From Gambelia wislizenii (lineage: Eukaryota > Chordata > Lepidosauria > Squamata > Crotaphytidae): DNA of 64,000 nt. Shown in pieces: positions 26,001 to 36,199 of the stretch. Position 1 is the stretch's first letter, and each line of letters begins with the position of its first letter. The DNA lies in NCBI GenBank assembly GCA_030847615.1, contig JAUMIR010000004.1, forward strand, positions 75,051,001 through 75,115,000. The letters run 5' to 3'. The position numbers and the translations under genes were made by a program. The notes below the pieces were generated by a model. The model saw only the letters and a list, made by a program, of their open reading frames with translations. It searched no databases and was not told the origin of the DNA.

Positions 26001-29000
26001 AGTTCCAGGTTGGAAAAATGTTTCACTGCAAAGAGTCACCTACACAGGATGGCCATACAGATATCTTTAGAGGAGAACAAACACACACATGGTTCCAATA
26101 GAACTGCATTTTCTATTCATTTTATGGCTCAATGAAACCTGATCCTTTACTTCAAGCTAAGGACAACACTGTACAAGGTATAGGCAGGCAATGGACATGT
26201 CCACGGAACACATTCAGTTCTAGGAGGCATATATGCCTTGAACATATTATGGTCATATTAAGCAGCTAAGTGTATAAGAATGGCATGACATTCTCTAAGA
26301 AAGTGGTGTCCAACCTGTAGCCCTCCAGGTGTTTTGTACTCCAACTCCCAGAAGCCTGAGCCAGCTGGTCCAATGGTCAGGAATTCTGGGAGCTGTAGTC
26401 CAAAAGACCCGGATGGCCATAGGTTGGACACCACCGCTCTAACATCACACAACAGCTTTTTTTTAATCAGAGGATTTCCTTCCAGGAGCAAGCCAAATAC
26501 ACAAGGAGCTGTAATTTAAGAAATCCTCTCTAAAATCACTTGCATTGTCACTGACCATGATGACCAGCGGTTCTGGATGCAGTACAGTAGTTCTTAAAAG
26601 TTAAGATATCCAAGTTTGGATGTTGCAGCACATTTCTTGTATTATTCAGAGGTCTACATAGTGCTTTAAACTCCTACAAGAAGCTGTAGGGCTAGAAACT
26701 GTAATAGTAAAGCGGACAGGGGGAATATGTGAAGCATGCTACTTTCAAGTCACTGGAAAACCACAATCCATACATGGCCTTCAGTATTGTTGGACTGCAA
26801 CACCCAGCATTCCTTACCACTGGCCATTGTGGCTGTGGCAGATAAGAACTGGAATCTGACAACATCGAAAGGCCCATAGGTTGAAGAACCTGCCGTAGCT
26901 TGTGTGAATGTGCCTTCAGGATACCTGTTGTTCTATGGTGACCCCATAAATGTCATAGTGCTTTTTTGGGCAAGGAATACTCTGCGATGGATTGCTATTG
27001 CCTTCCTCTGAAATATTCCTTGGTATATTTTGGCATTCCCTCTCTCAAATCCTAAGAGAACTTAATGCTGCTTAGCTTCCAAGATCAGGTGGGATCTGGT
27101 GTCCTCAGAGTATTTAGACCTCTTCCATAGCTCATACATACTGCCAATGCACTAGCAGTGATCAGCACATTGGTGCAGCAACCATTACTCCAAACCAGCC
27201 ATGGTTGGTTTCAGTGGTTCTTAACCTGTGGTCTGGGGACCCCCAGGGGTCCACGATGTTCTCATAGGGGGTCTGGAAAGGCTTAGAATCATAGAATCAT
27301 AGAATTGCAGAGTTGGAAGAGACCACGAGGGCCATCCAGTCCAACTCCCTGCCACGCAGGAAATCACGATCAAAGCATCCCCGACAGATGGCCATCCAGC
27401 CTCTGTTTAAAGACCTCCAAGGAAGGAGACCCCACCACACTCTGAGGGAGTGTGTTCCACTGCCAAACAGCTCTTACTGTCAAAAAGTTCCTCCTAATGT
27501 TGAGGTGGAATCTCTGTTCCTGGAGCTTGCATCCATTGCTCCATGTTCCAGTCTCTGGAGCAGCAGAAAACAAGCTTGCTCCATCCTCAACGTGACACCC
27601 CTTCAAATACTTAAACAGGGCTATCACATTGCCTCTTAACCGTCTTTTTTCCAGGCTAAACATACCCAGCTCACTCAGTCTCTCCTCATAAGGCATGGTT
27701 TCCAGACCTTTCACCATTTTAGTCGCCCTTCTCTGGACACGCTCCAATTTGTCAATATCCTTTTTTAATTGTGGTGCCCAGAACTGGACACAGTATTCTA
27801 GGTGAGGTCTGACCAAGGCAGAATAGAACGGCACTATTACTTCCCTTGATCTGGACACTATACTTCTATTGATGCACCCCAAAATCGCATTGGCCTTTTT
27901 AGCTGCCGCATCATACTGTTGACTCATGTTCAACTTGTGGTCTACTAGGACTCCTAGATCCCTTTCTTGAAGGCTGCCTGGCCCATCTCCTCCCTGCAGT
28001 GGAGTGGCCACATGACATGAGCCAAGGCAAAGGCTGGCAGGCTTGGCTTGCACATTGCCGTTCATTCCACTCCAGCCACAAACTTGCAGGAAGAAGCAGG
28101 AGAAAAGACTTCCCTGCTCCTCCAGTGCTTCTGAGGGGAGGTTTACTGGATGGTGTGATTGTATTATCAGGTATTATCATCATCATCATCATTATCATCA
28201 TCATTTTGAGTTGAGTTAAGTCTTGGGGGTCCACAGCAACAAAAAGGTTAAGAGCCTCCGGTTGGTTTAATCAAGCCCCTCCCCATATAAAAGGTACTTC
28301 CAAATGGTTGTTTCTCATCTTGGACAGCAACAAACACATACTTGCCACCAGTTTACAAAAGTTTACAATGGAAAAACATGGGCAACAAATGGGAGATGTC
28401 ATCAACTGGGGGTCCCTCTTAAAAGTCCATAAATAAGGCAGGGCTACTGTATAATCAAAATCCCCTTTTTTTCTAACCATAAAAATCCATTAAAGAGGAG
28501 AAAGCAGAATAGTTGTACAGTCTCTCTTGACTGGTAGTACTACCGTATTAGGAGCTTTATGTCTGAAGCATCTAGGAGTAAGCCACTGCCAAACCCAACA
28601 CTTTGATGGGCATCTGCCAACCATGTGTCTTCAAACTTCTGATGGCCACATTCACAATTAATCATTTGTGGATGTACCTTCTGGAATCTAAAACACATAA
28701 TGCTTCTGTGTTTGATGCTATTCTCACTCAAGTAGGCAGTGCCACCATTATAAGAATATACTCATTAGTGGTTACTTGCCTGTGCTTTAAGGCATTAAGC
28801 TGTTTGTAGAGTGTTTCGTCATTGTGTTCTTTAGTAGTAATTTGGTTGTTGTTCATCCCAGCAAAAGCAAAAATCACATGGGTACACAGGAATGGGTCTA
28901 TATTTTCTGGTGTGAACTTGGCTGGTCCTGCCCTGTACTGGGCCCAGTTAGTGACATAACACACAAGTTTGTAGGCAGAACCTGGAAAGAAAACAAGCAG

Positions 29001-30699
29001 AAAATGATGATGGGAAAGGATAAAACTGGTATCCTTTCAGCTCTACTCATTAGATTTACTGCCTTCCATAGCAGAACTGTCATCTCCATACAAAGTAATG
29101 GGTACACAGCCAGCAAATAGCACTGCTATGTTTTGAGAACTGGGAAAATGCATGATAGAAACAACATAAAACACATTGTCTCAAACCTTCTGAAGGCTAT
29201 TTAAAAAGAAGAAGAAGCCCTATGAACATGATGAACATGATTTTGCTCTTCCTGGCTCTATTGTATATGGTGATGCAAAATTAAAGGGTCTGCAATGTTA
29301 TAACATTTGGAAATAAGGCTTTTATGGAGCTATGATGTCATTGTATAATACATTTTCTTTAAAAAACATAAGGCACATGTAATACTTTAACTATAAACTA
29401 GGAAAAATCAGGATACCTTGGGGGCGGGGGCGGGGATGGGGATCTGGAAATTACAAAAGACAATGCTCATAGGCCACTATCATATACCTGTGCATTCATT
29501 CCACATGTTCACAGCAGTTTTTCTGTAGTTCTCTACCACTCAGTGCCTCATAAAACTACATATTCATCATTGCTTCATATAGCTGCTCATCAAAGATACA
29601 CAAGCCCCAATCTTTTTCACTTTTCTATTACTATTCTCACTACTGGGCAAAGTTACTGTTCAGGACTCTAACCCAGACTCCTCCAGCCATCATGGACATA
29701 CAAAAAAGCAAATTTTCCAAGCTCTGCTTATTCTCCTCAGCATTCTCTGCCAGCAATTACAGAAAAAGAGGTCAACCATTGCTATGAATGGCAGACTCCT
29801 CCTGAGACAGGGATACACTTGGCCATTTGGTATGAGTGGACTCTGGAAATCCTTCTTGCATCTTCTGCCTTCTCTACAAATAAAACATTTGAAAACAATG
29901 GAATTACAGTTGTTTAACAGCAGAGTTGAGCCAGAGAGCCAGCATGGTGTAGTGATTTGAGTATTGGATGAAGACTCTGGGAGACAAGGGTTCAAATCCC
30001 TGCTCGGCCATGGAAACCTACTGGGTGGGTTTGGACAAGTTACACTCATTCAGCCTCAGAGGAAGGTAATAGCAAACACCCTATGGACAAATCTTGCCAA
30101 GAAACCCCATGTTACGGTTGCCATAAGTTAGAAATGAGTTGTGTCTTCAGTTTTACCCAGTTCAGAATGGACATGGGTTTTGCCCGGGCTGGATCAAAAA
30201 CCAAGCTGTGAACTGAGCTGATAATTCCTGTCTTGGCAATAGAAACAAAAATGTTCATACCAAACTGCAGACTCAGCAAAATGGTGAGCCCTGGAAAGCA
30301 AAAGAAATAGAAATATTCAATACAGGCAATGAGTTTTACCATTTTCTATTCTACCTAAAACACTGAGAGATGACACCCAACTGGGTTGACCATGATGCTA
30401 CAAAAAGTACTTGTGAGTTATGGAGGAGGAATTTAATGCTTTCCTCCTGTTATCTATTCAGCTGTTATCCTCTGAAAGGGAAATCCTCCATTGTCATGAA
30501 GAAGGATTTTCCTCAGGAATGCAACTGGAGAGGAAATCATTAGATTATGTCTGCTCTGATCCTGGCAATTATCTGCCACCCAGCTTATGTAATTTTCTTT
30601 TTAATAATAAATTTATTATCAGTTTTTATTTGCTTATTAATCATACTGAAATGCAAATAATATTTCAGATTACTCACCTGCCCACAGTATCTTCCTCAT
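14902..30699 (-). CDS. chitinase A: GH18 acidic-chitinase-like, 10 coding exons, 386 aa, no chitin-binding domain
   Basis: Coding exons 1 to 10: 30678-30699, 30261-30290, 28780-28981, 24497-24553, 22132-22297, 19552-19676, 18715-18838, 17890-18072, 17095-17211, 14902-15036. Total 1161 nt, open throughout. Exon lengths and phases match chitinase B. Residues 1-20 are a signal peptide ([20 protein letters not shown]); the mature protein starts YKLVCY. The GH18 catalytic motif is [11 protein letters not shown], with acid E139 after D132, D135 and D137. MTYDFHG, GFPTYGR and MVWTLGMDD are also kept. The Trp of the usual IGGW motif is Gly98. TGA follows SVLGN, where related genes splice to a linker plus CBM14 exon; none was found downstream. 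The position next to PIFO matches mammalian OVGP1, but the catalytic motif is chitinase-like. Orthology is unsettled. Confidence 0.9.
15545..15640. mobile_element. Tigger-like fragment in chitinase A intron 9
   Basis: 'ggattggttccggggggg' and 'atccacagataatagcgaac' match the copy at 46360-46610. A G-rich duplicated stretch follows to about 15830. Confidence 0.5.
16060..16510. mobile_element. palindromic MITE split by a minus-strand SINE
   Basis: The MITE arms lie at 16060-16165 ('tttaactgccatggctg') and 16410-16510 ('cccagaattccataggatgg'). Between them, 16170-16408 is a SINE in reverse, with 'gaccttgggcaag'-type and B-box sequences reversed ('tttgaaccctgg'). Confidence 0.7.
19222..19290. 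mobile_element. Tigger-like 3' end fragment
   Basis: 'aatgaatcagcggatatgag' and 'gtcctactgta' match the right end of the copy at 46360-46610. Confidence 0.5.
20006..20052. repeat. (TC)n microsatellite
   Basis: An almost pure TC run in chitinase A intron 5. Confidence 0.95.
20487..20958 (+). mobile_element. L2-like LINE, ORF2 C-terminus and 3' end
   Basis: The frame gives [19 protein letters not shown] and [10 protein letters not shown], the usual C-terminal end of L2/CR1 ORF2. Then come 'ggaagccgccccaatg' and a (TTA)n tail. Confidence 0.8.
21157..21378 (-). mobile_element. CR1 3' end fragment
   Basis: 'agagttggaagagacctcaag' and 'ccatccagtccaatcccctg' follow CATAGAAT repeats. This is the reverse complement of the 3' end seen at 3380-3590. 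Confidence 0.85.
21430..21928. mobile_element. GTCTACAC-type DNA transposon remnant
   Basis: The right end 'ctagacaagcccc' and inner phrases (gctgattgg, cgccatgttgcattttca) match the reverse of copies at 437-1040 and 34091-34693. The left end is unclear. Confidence 0.5.
22785..23420. mobile_element. terminal-inverted-repeat element ('cgtataagac' ends) holding a Copia-gag-like frame
   Basis: The ends 'tatattcctgcgtataagac' and 'gtcttatacgccggaatata' are inverted. The same ends, partly changed, frame 48103-49135. Inside, on the minus strand at 23001-23345, lies a frame resembling the gag of Ty1/Copia retrotransposons. Confidence 0.65.
23001..23345 (-). pseudogene. Copia-type retrotransposon gag fragment
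   Basis: The 114-codon open frame reads [13 protein letters not shown], then [20 protein letters not shown] and [20 protein letters not shown]. The order W..L, then LxxxKM/L, then EHIxxFR, then GEEI, then LxxLP is that of the UBN2/Copia gag domain. The N-terminal part is Pro-rich. No protease, integrase or long terminal repeats were seen nearby. Confidence 0.6.
24497..24553 (-). CDS. chitinase A exon 4, with the IGGW motif altered
   Basis: The 57-nt exon lies between a TTTTCTAG acceptor and a GTGAGA donor. It reads [18 protein letters not shown], with split codons at both ends. The matching exon of chitinase B (53624-53680) reads [18 protein letters not shown]. Length, phase and LLxIGG core are conserved, so this is the true exon, but the W-N-F-G-T segment is replaced. 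Confidence 0.9.
24745..25268. mobile_element. probable GTCTACAC-type DNA transposon remnant
   Basis: 'ttttcaccgtttagataaccc' at the right end matches 'ttttcaccgtgtagacaacccc' at 1018-1040. A hairpin around 24880-24905 uses 'aacaagcagaaaggagatctgcttgtt'-type arms. The left end was not found. Confidence 0.45.
26303..26436. mobile_element. short palindromic MITE in chitinase A intron 3
   Basis: 'gtggtgtccaacctgtagcc' is mirrored by 'aggttggacaccacc', with 'aactcccagaa' and 'ttctgggag' inside. It resembles the 9372 element in structure. Confidence 0.7.
27283..27970 (-). mobile_element. CR1 LINE ORF2 C-terminus and 3' end, nested in hAT
   Basis: The minus-strand frame is open over most of the piece: [79 protein letters not shown] repeats mark its 3' end at about 27283-27300. 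The frame runs unbroken for over 200 codons, so this copy is relatively young. Confidence 0.9.
28176..28206. repeat. (ATC)n microsatellite
   Basis: A run of ATC triplets inside the hAT copy. Confidence 0.85.
29930..30165 (+). mobile_element. tRNA-derived SINE, near full length, in chitinase A intron 2
   Basis: 'agccagcatggtgtagtg' starts the tRNA-like head, and GGTTCAAATCC at about 29989-29999 is a good pol III B box. 'cagcctcagaggaaggtaat' and 'gttgccataagttagaaatga' form the body. Confidence 0.8.
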
Positions 30700-30741
30700 A
30701 CTGACACCTAGACAGAAGAGGGTGGAGCAAGGATGAGAAAA

Positions 30742-30747
30742 CATATA
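30742..30747 (-). promoter_or_regulatory. weak TATA-like site of chitinase A
   Basis: On the minus strand TATATG lies 48 bp before the start codon, close to the spacing of the clear TATA box of chitinase B (54 bp). The match is poor, so this is only a candidate. Confidence 0.3.
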
Positions 30748-31464
30748 AGTGGATGCAAAACTTATGCAAACCTCTTAATTTAATAATACACTCCCAAACT
30801 CTGGAGGAATTGGGTAAATATCCCTGTTAAATTCTCCTTGCAGCATAGAAACATTTTTTTTTTCACCTGGATCAGGAGACAACATCCTAGTAAATTAAAA
30901 TAAGGATTCTTGTGTAATGAGTCATATATATGGGTGTCTCTATATGAATCTGCAGGGATCTTTCTCTGAGTAGCTGGTTTATTCCCATTCTGGTTTTACA
31001 CTGTGGCACAAAAGAAGTTCTTCCTTATGAATCCCACCTTATGTGTGTGTGTCTCCCTCTGTGTTGTTTTTATGAAGAACACTTAATGCCTACCTCTGGC
31101 ATCATTAGGAATAATACTGTAATGAATTACATCCCCATTCAGAACAGGAGATTCTACTTCTAGCTACTTTCAACATAATCTGTATGCTCTCATCAGTTTC
31201 ACTTCCACCCATTCAGGATTATTTTCAACAAATAAAACAAAGGCTAAATGCTCAAAACTATTTTGCCATGATTCTATGTCACCACAGACCTGCCAAAATC
31301 TTACAGTTCAAACAGCAAGGCTCTCTCTGAAGTGTTGTTCCTCTGTCACAGGAGGCAGAATGCCTTTATCCGTTCTCACCTCTGTATAAATTATGCTTCC
31401 TCACAGTCCACGCCCTGCATTTTCCTCTTTCAGGAAGGAACTGTTCATATCCTGATGCAATGCC

Positions 31465-31492
31465 TGTGACAAAGAAAGAAAGAAAGAAAGAA
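31465..31492. repeat. (GAAA)n microsatellite
   Basis: Short run of AAAG/GAAA units upstream of chitinase A. Confidence 0.85.
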
Positions 31493-31721
31493 AATCAAGA
31501 CAGGAAACATGGGGTGAAACTTGTTATGAAAGGCCTGTCAGCAGACACATTGATATGCTAGGGCTGTCAGGTCAGGACTGTCTCATACCCTGATATTTCA
31601 AGACACAAATCTGAAACCTAGGGATGACCTTTTGCCACATCACAGGAGGCAAGCCCTAATAATGATGCTACAAGAGTGATGTTGCAAGAAGCAGCCCCGA
31701 GTGAGGTCCTTAAGCATGCTA

Positions 31722-31880
31722 CATTAATTTATTTATTTATTTATTTATTTATACCCCACTCTTCAGCCACAAGGCTATCAGAGCGGCTTACAAATTATTT
31801 TAAGCAATAGCTATTTACACATCTAACTGCATTAAACAGTTTCCAATGTGTGTTAGCTAACATTAAGCGGAAACCACAGC
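31722..31880 (+). mobile_element. dispersed repeat with (TTTA)n head
   Basis: 'ataccccactcttcagccac' to 'gtttccaatgtgtgttagct' matches 54230-54362. Both begin after a T-rich microsatellite. The family was not named. Confidence 0.6.
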
Positions 31881-32125
31881 TAAACAGAGTACTCCATTCA
31901 AATTAAAAAAACCTGCTGTGTCTAATGAATGAAGAAATATATATTCACACATATTTTTCCTAACAATGATCTCACACTAAGTTTCCTCTGCCTCACCCTG
32001 AGGACCAGAGGAGAGGAGAGACCCTGATATCTGCCGCAACCATCCTTTCCTTTCAGTCTAGAAGAAACTATTGGTCTCATAGAGATTTGTCCATTTCCCC
32101 ACAATTTTTAAGTAAAATATACTAA

Positions 32126-32710
32126 GGATTTTATCAGACACACTAAATACGTCGTTATAACAATGCCACATAAATGCGAAAGGGCACACATACCAGATGA
32201 TATCACCCTTTCGCATTTATGTCTTGTCCTTAAGCTGAGCTATTTTATTGATGGCCCAAGCTATCAATAGATTGGCTGTTTGTTTGTTTGTTTGTTTGTT
32301 TGCCAGCATAGCCAGCGTATGTAACCTCACATTTTTTTTTTCATGTACTTATCTTGTGAGTGGCCGGACCGGCCAGAACACTTCCAGGTGAGATTGTGAC
32401 ATCCAGGTAGTTGACGCACTTTTTATTACCCTCCGTGGTTTACTCGGAAGTTTTAAAGTGTGTGTATGTGCTTGATGTAACTTTTTATGTTTTATTTTTA
32501 CATTTCCTACATGATAAAATGTAAAAGTTACATTCCTCGCAGGATTTCAAAGGAAGAAGTGGACAGGGATTCGTTCACTTCCTCTTCATTGCCAGGGAAG
32601 CCTTCTGCTGGGAGAGAAGGTACATATGGTGGTGCATTCTTTTGCTGACATAAAAATTGATTTTTAATGCCAACAAAAGAACGCTTAAAGGGGCTTATCT
32701 GATAAAGTCC
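32126..32710. mobile_element. MITE with GGAxTTTATCAGA termini, TAA duplication
   Basis: The left end GGATTTTATCAGA is inverted at the right end as CTGATAAAGTCC. TAA flanks at 32123-32125 and 32711-32713. The interior holds a hairpin ('aaatgcgaaaggg' and 'ccctttcgcattt'). No coding frame. Confidence 0.8.
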
Positions 32711-32809
32711 TAAGCTTCAGAGGTTTGCACCCATAGGCATGACATTGTTCTGTGTGATAATACTATTCAAATATTCCAGCATTATACACTGAACAAGTCT
32801 TGAAGAGAA

Positions 32810-32990
32810 ACAACAACGCAGAAAGAATCACAACCCGGAAACATCACCCAAGGAGACTTTCTGCTGCACTTTCTGCAACTGGACTTGTTTATCTCGGATT
32901 GGCCTTTTTAGTCATCAGCACACTTGCAGAAAGCGCAGGATGAGTCCTTCCTGAATCTTCGTTTGTGAAGAAAAGCCAGAAAGAGAGAGA
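32810..32990 (+). mobile_element. non-LTR fragment, zinc-finger end
   Basis: 'cttgaagagaaacaacaacgc' to 'cttcgtttgtgaagaaaagcc' matches the C-terminal end at 7600-7800 in the opposite orientation. Confidence 0.7.
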
Positions 32991-33928
32991 GACATAGTAG
33001 TCTTCAATTGTCATGGACCTTAGGCTCATCCTTAACCTTAATCTTCTGCAAGATGGGATTCACTTTTAATTTGGAAACCCTACATGTTCCTGGACAGAAG
33101 AGGAAATTTTGATCAATACAGTTTGTCATGCAGTCATAAGTAAAGCCACACATGCTGGAAATTGCATCTTTTGTGTGGATATTAATAGTATAAGACATCG
33201 TTCCTCCTTGCATCTGCTAATCCTCTGTTTGTCTTTTCAACCTAAACAAATACAGTACTGGTGGACTCCACTGTAGCAACCTTGACTTTACAACACACCC
33301 CCAAGCTAAAGCCTACTCTAGGCCTCAACTAATATGGATTGTTTTCCTGTAAGTCAAGGATTCTCTATGTATTTTTTTACAAAAAGCAAAATCTATGGTT
33401 TAAAACCTAATTCAGTATATGTGGGAAGAAACATGTGCCCCAAGGCCTAATTTGATAACAAAAAATTGTGCCTATTTTGATGGATACAGCTATTCAGAAA
33501 CTGTTGCACACACCAACTTCTAAACATATCCCTCCATGAATATGCTATCTGTGCAATTTTCAAACATAGAGGCCAAAACTCTACACTGTGCAGGCAGACT
33601 GTAATGCATTTCTGCATCTATCCCACTCCCAGAAGGCAGCTTCCAAGCACCAGAGCATTCTCATTCTGACCAAGTGGGCAGTTGGGTGGGGTTAGGTACC
33701 CATGCAAGACCCAGAAGCATTTCTGCAGCTAGGAAAAGAAAGCTGATGTCACTCTCACAAATTTCCAGGAACCCATTGGAGATCCAAGAAGGTAGCATTG
33801 GCACTCTTTTCCTAACTACATAATTGCAGCTGGGTGCTTCCTGGCTGCATCTCCCACCCTCAGCCATATGGGTATGGCAATATGCTCCAGCATTTGGTAG
33901 TTGCCTGGGGGACATTTGCACAATCCAA

Positions 33929-33948
33929 AAAAAAAAAAAAAAAAAAAA
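33929..33948. repeat. poly(A) run
   Basis: About 20 consecutive A followed by GG; it may be a retroposon tail but no body was recognised. Confidence 0.7.
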
Positions 33949-34090
33949 GGATGTACCTAAACATAACCCCAGACTGTGCATATGTGTATCACCAACAGAA
34001 TTCTGGCCAGTGTGTGAAGTGAAGTGAACATAGATTATTTAAATAAGGATTATGGCTGATATTCAGTATTGCACTTAGGTAAACTACATT

Positions 34091-34693
34091 TATAACCTAA
34101 GGCCCATCTACATGAGGGGGGGGACTAAAATACCTCATAGTATTGGCATCTCGCAGCAGCAGTGACATGTCCAAATGGTTTATCTGGCATCAGAAGTCCC
34201 CATAAGCCTCACATTCCTGATGGCGGCCAGAAGTGATTTACCGTTCTTTACCATTGCTGAGTTTTTTTTTAAGTCATCCCAAGGTGTGCTGGTGCAATAG
34301 AGCAATTCTCCAGTTTCATATGAAAGCAAAACAGAAAATAATTATCCTTTTTATCGCCTTAGTGAACGATCGCTAAGGTGAAAATCCAGCATGGCAGCAG
34401 CGGGCACTTGCCCTTCTAGTAAGCCCCACCCCCACTCTCACCCAGCCAATCAGCTTTGTGCTTCCCTTTGAGTTTCGTATTGTTCTATAGTCCAAACGTG
34501 CAAAAATGCGCACCTGCCTCACGGTTTGTGAAAAAATACGGGGAAATCTGCGAAGACTTTTACCGCATTGTTTTTGCCATTTTGGGCCCCTCCCCTTCCA
34601 AATAGTGTGGATTGGCATTGGATCCTGTCTAGACTGGTAGGATTCCCAGAAAATTCCATGAGAGGCATTTTCACTGTTTAGACAAGCCCCTAC
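34091..34693. mobile_element. non-autonomous DNA transposon, GTCTACAC termini
   Basis: The left end GGCCCATCTACATG is answered by 'tagacaagcccc' at the right. 'aaaatccagcatggcagcagcgg' matches 'aaaatccaacatggtggcagcgg' in the 437-1040 copy. Confidence 0.65.
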
Positions 34694-35115
34694 AGTCATG
34701 GATCAGTAACTGATCTGTATTCAGTAAGACTACGTAATCTTACTGCTAACCTATGTAAATGCCATCCAGACTCACCTTAAGAGCTTTAACCTATATAAAT
34801 GCCATCCAAACTCACCTTAAGAGCTAGCTGTCCAAATCAGGTGAAGGAGGTCTGTTCAGCTAGTAATTAGGGAGCAAAGAGGATGATGATTGCATTCCCC
34901 CTCCTGCCAGTGAGCAAGACTGAGTATCAGAAGCAGAAACTCTGTCTCAAATCCTTGTTGCAGCCTTGCTCACTGGCAGGAGGAGAGTGGAAACATTTGT
35001 CCTTCTTGCACCTTGATCAGAAGCTGAACAGACCTCATTCACCTGATCTGGCAGCTGTCTATTAAGGTAGGCTGTGCGTTGTAGTCAGCCAATCTAGGAT
35101 TCCAATGAAGAATTG

Positions 35116-35153
35116 TTGCTGCTGCTGCTGCTGCTGCTGCTGTTGTTGTTGTT
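35116..35153 (+). repeat. (CTG)n/(TTG)n trinucleotide microsatellite
   Basis: About nine CTG triplets followed by TTG triplets, in intergenic sequence. Confidence 0.95.
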
Positions 35154-35934
35154 ATTTCTTGCTGAATCATGACTATATTTCATGTACTTTTTGCTTCATG
35201 CATTTTCTTCCTTTCCATCCTTTCTTTTTCTTGTTTTTTCCTGTGTCCATATTACTACCAATTTCCCATTTGTTGCAATGTCCAGTATTTTTTGTTGATG
35301 GATTACTGTAAAGAATACCTCTTTAGGGAGGGGCTTCAACACTACAGGCATTTTCAGCCTATTATGCATTTCATCAGTGGCAGCCAGCTAATTCATAAAG
35401 CAGATTCCATATGGATCCCCACTGCAATGAGTGCCCAAAAAGTCACCCTTGGTGGTAAATTAGTCCTATCACATGTATCTGAAAGTTCAAGCCTCAGTGC
35501 CTCAGTCAAGTTGACCTTTCAGATTCCTGACTTCCTAACTGAAAGGTGGCAGGTAAAACAACTTCTTTCCCCATCTTCATTTTGTTTGACTTACAGTAAA
35601 GGCCCTATTGTATTCAAAACTGGATGCTTGATCTCTGGGAACTGATATGCTCTAGTATTTATTGTCTTCTGTGTTGCGAAACACCAAAGGAAGATGTCAT
35701 TCCCAATATGTTATTCCTAGACTGAAGACAATCTTCACACGATTTAAGCCAATTTAGGTAAACATGTTACACAATAACAGAAATGACCTAGGTACTGTGA
35801 AAGGGCATAGTCCTGTAGTTAAGCATGGGAGTTTGTACACCTATAGGTTGGAATTCCAGTTTAAAGAAGGATAAGGTACCAAGAAATGGGAACATTTCTG
35901 CCAGAGGGCTAAACGACATGGTACATTAAACACA

Positions 35935-36155
35935 CGTGACCCAGTGTGATGTAGTGGTTTGAGTGCTGGACTAAGAGTCCAGGACACCAGGAGCCACTCA
36001 GCCATAAAACCCACTGGGTGGCCTTGGGCAAGTCACACACTCTCACTCTAAGAAGAAGACAATGGCAAATCTCCTTGGAATGAATCTTGCCTAGAAAACC
36101 CTATTATAGGTTTACTAAGTCAGAGTCAACTTGAAGGGATTCAACCTGTGTTGGT
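35935..36155 (+). mobile_element. tRNA-derived SINE
   Basis: 'agtgtgatgtagtggtttga', 'gccttgggcaagtcacac' and 'aatcttgcctagaaaaccct' match the other SINE copies. The B box is eroded. Confidence 0.75.
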
Positions 36156-36199
36156 TGGGATTATACTCCCTCTGAAGATGCAGGTCAACTCTGCAGTTT

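Larger units (their letters stand above)
27212..28260. mobile_element. hAT-type element, perfect 8-bp duplication, split by CR1
   Basis: The left end CAGTGGTTCTTAACC is inverted at the right end as GGTTAAGAGCCTCCG. GTTGGTTT flanks at 27204-27211 and 28261-28268. The inner right part matches the 5160-5857 copy. A CR1 occupies about 27283-27970. Confidence 0.9.

Noticed and set aside
28540..28731. Candidate exon after chitinase A exon 3 ('VGFGSGLLL')
   Set aside because: It lacks the LLxIGG core. The true 57-nt exon 4 lies at 24497-24553 with correct phase.
29941..29999. tRNA-like sequence with a B box
   Set aside because: It is the head of a SINE, with SINE body following, not a functional tRNA gene.
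35105..35645. 158-codon frame and poly-Cys frame
   Set aside because: The poly-Cys part is a CTG/TTG microsatellite and the rest has no recognisable domain or codon pattern.
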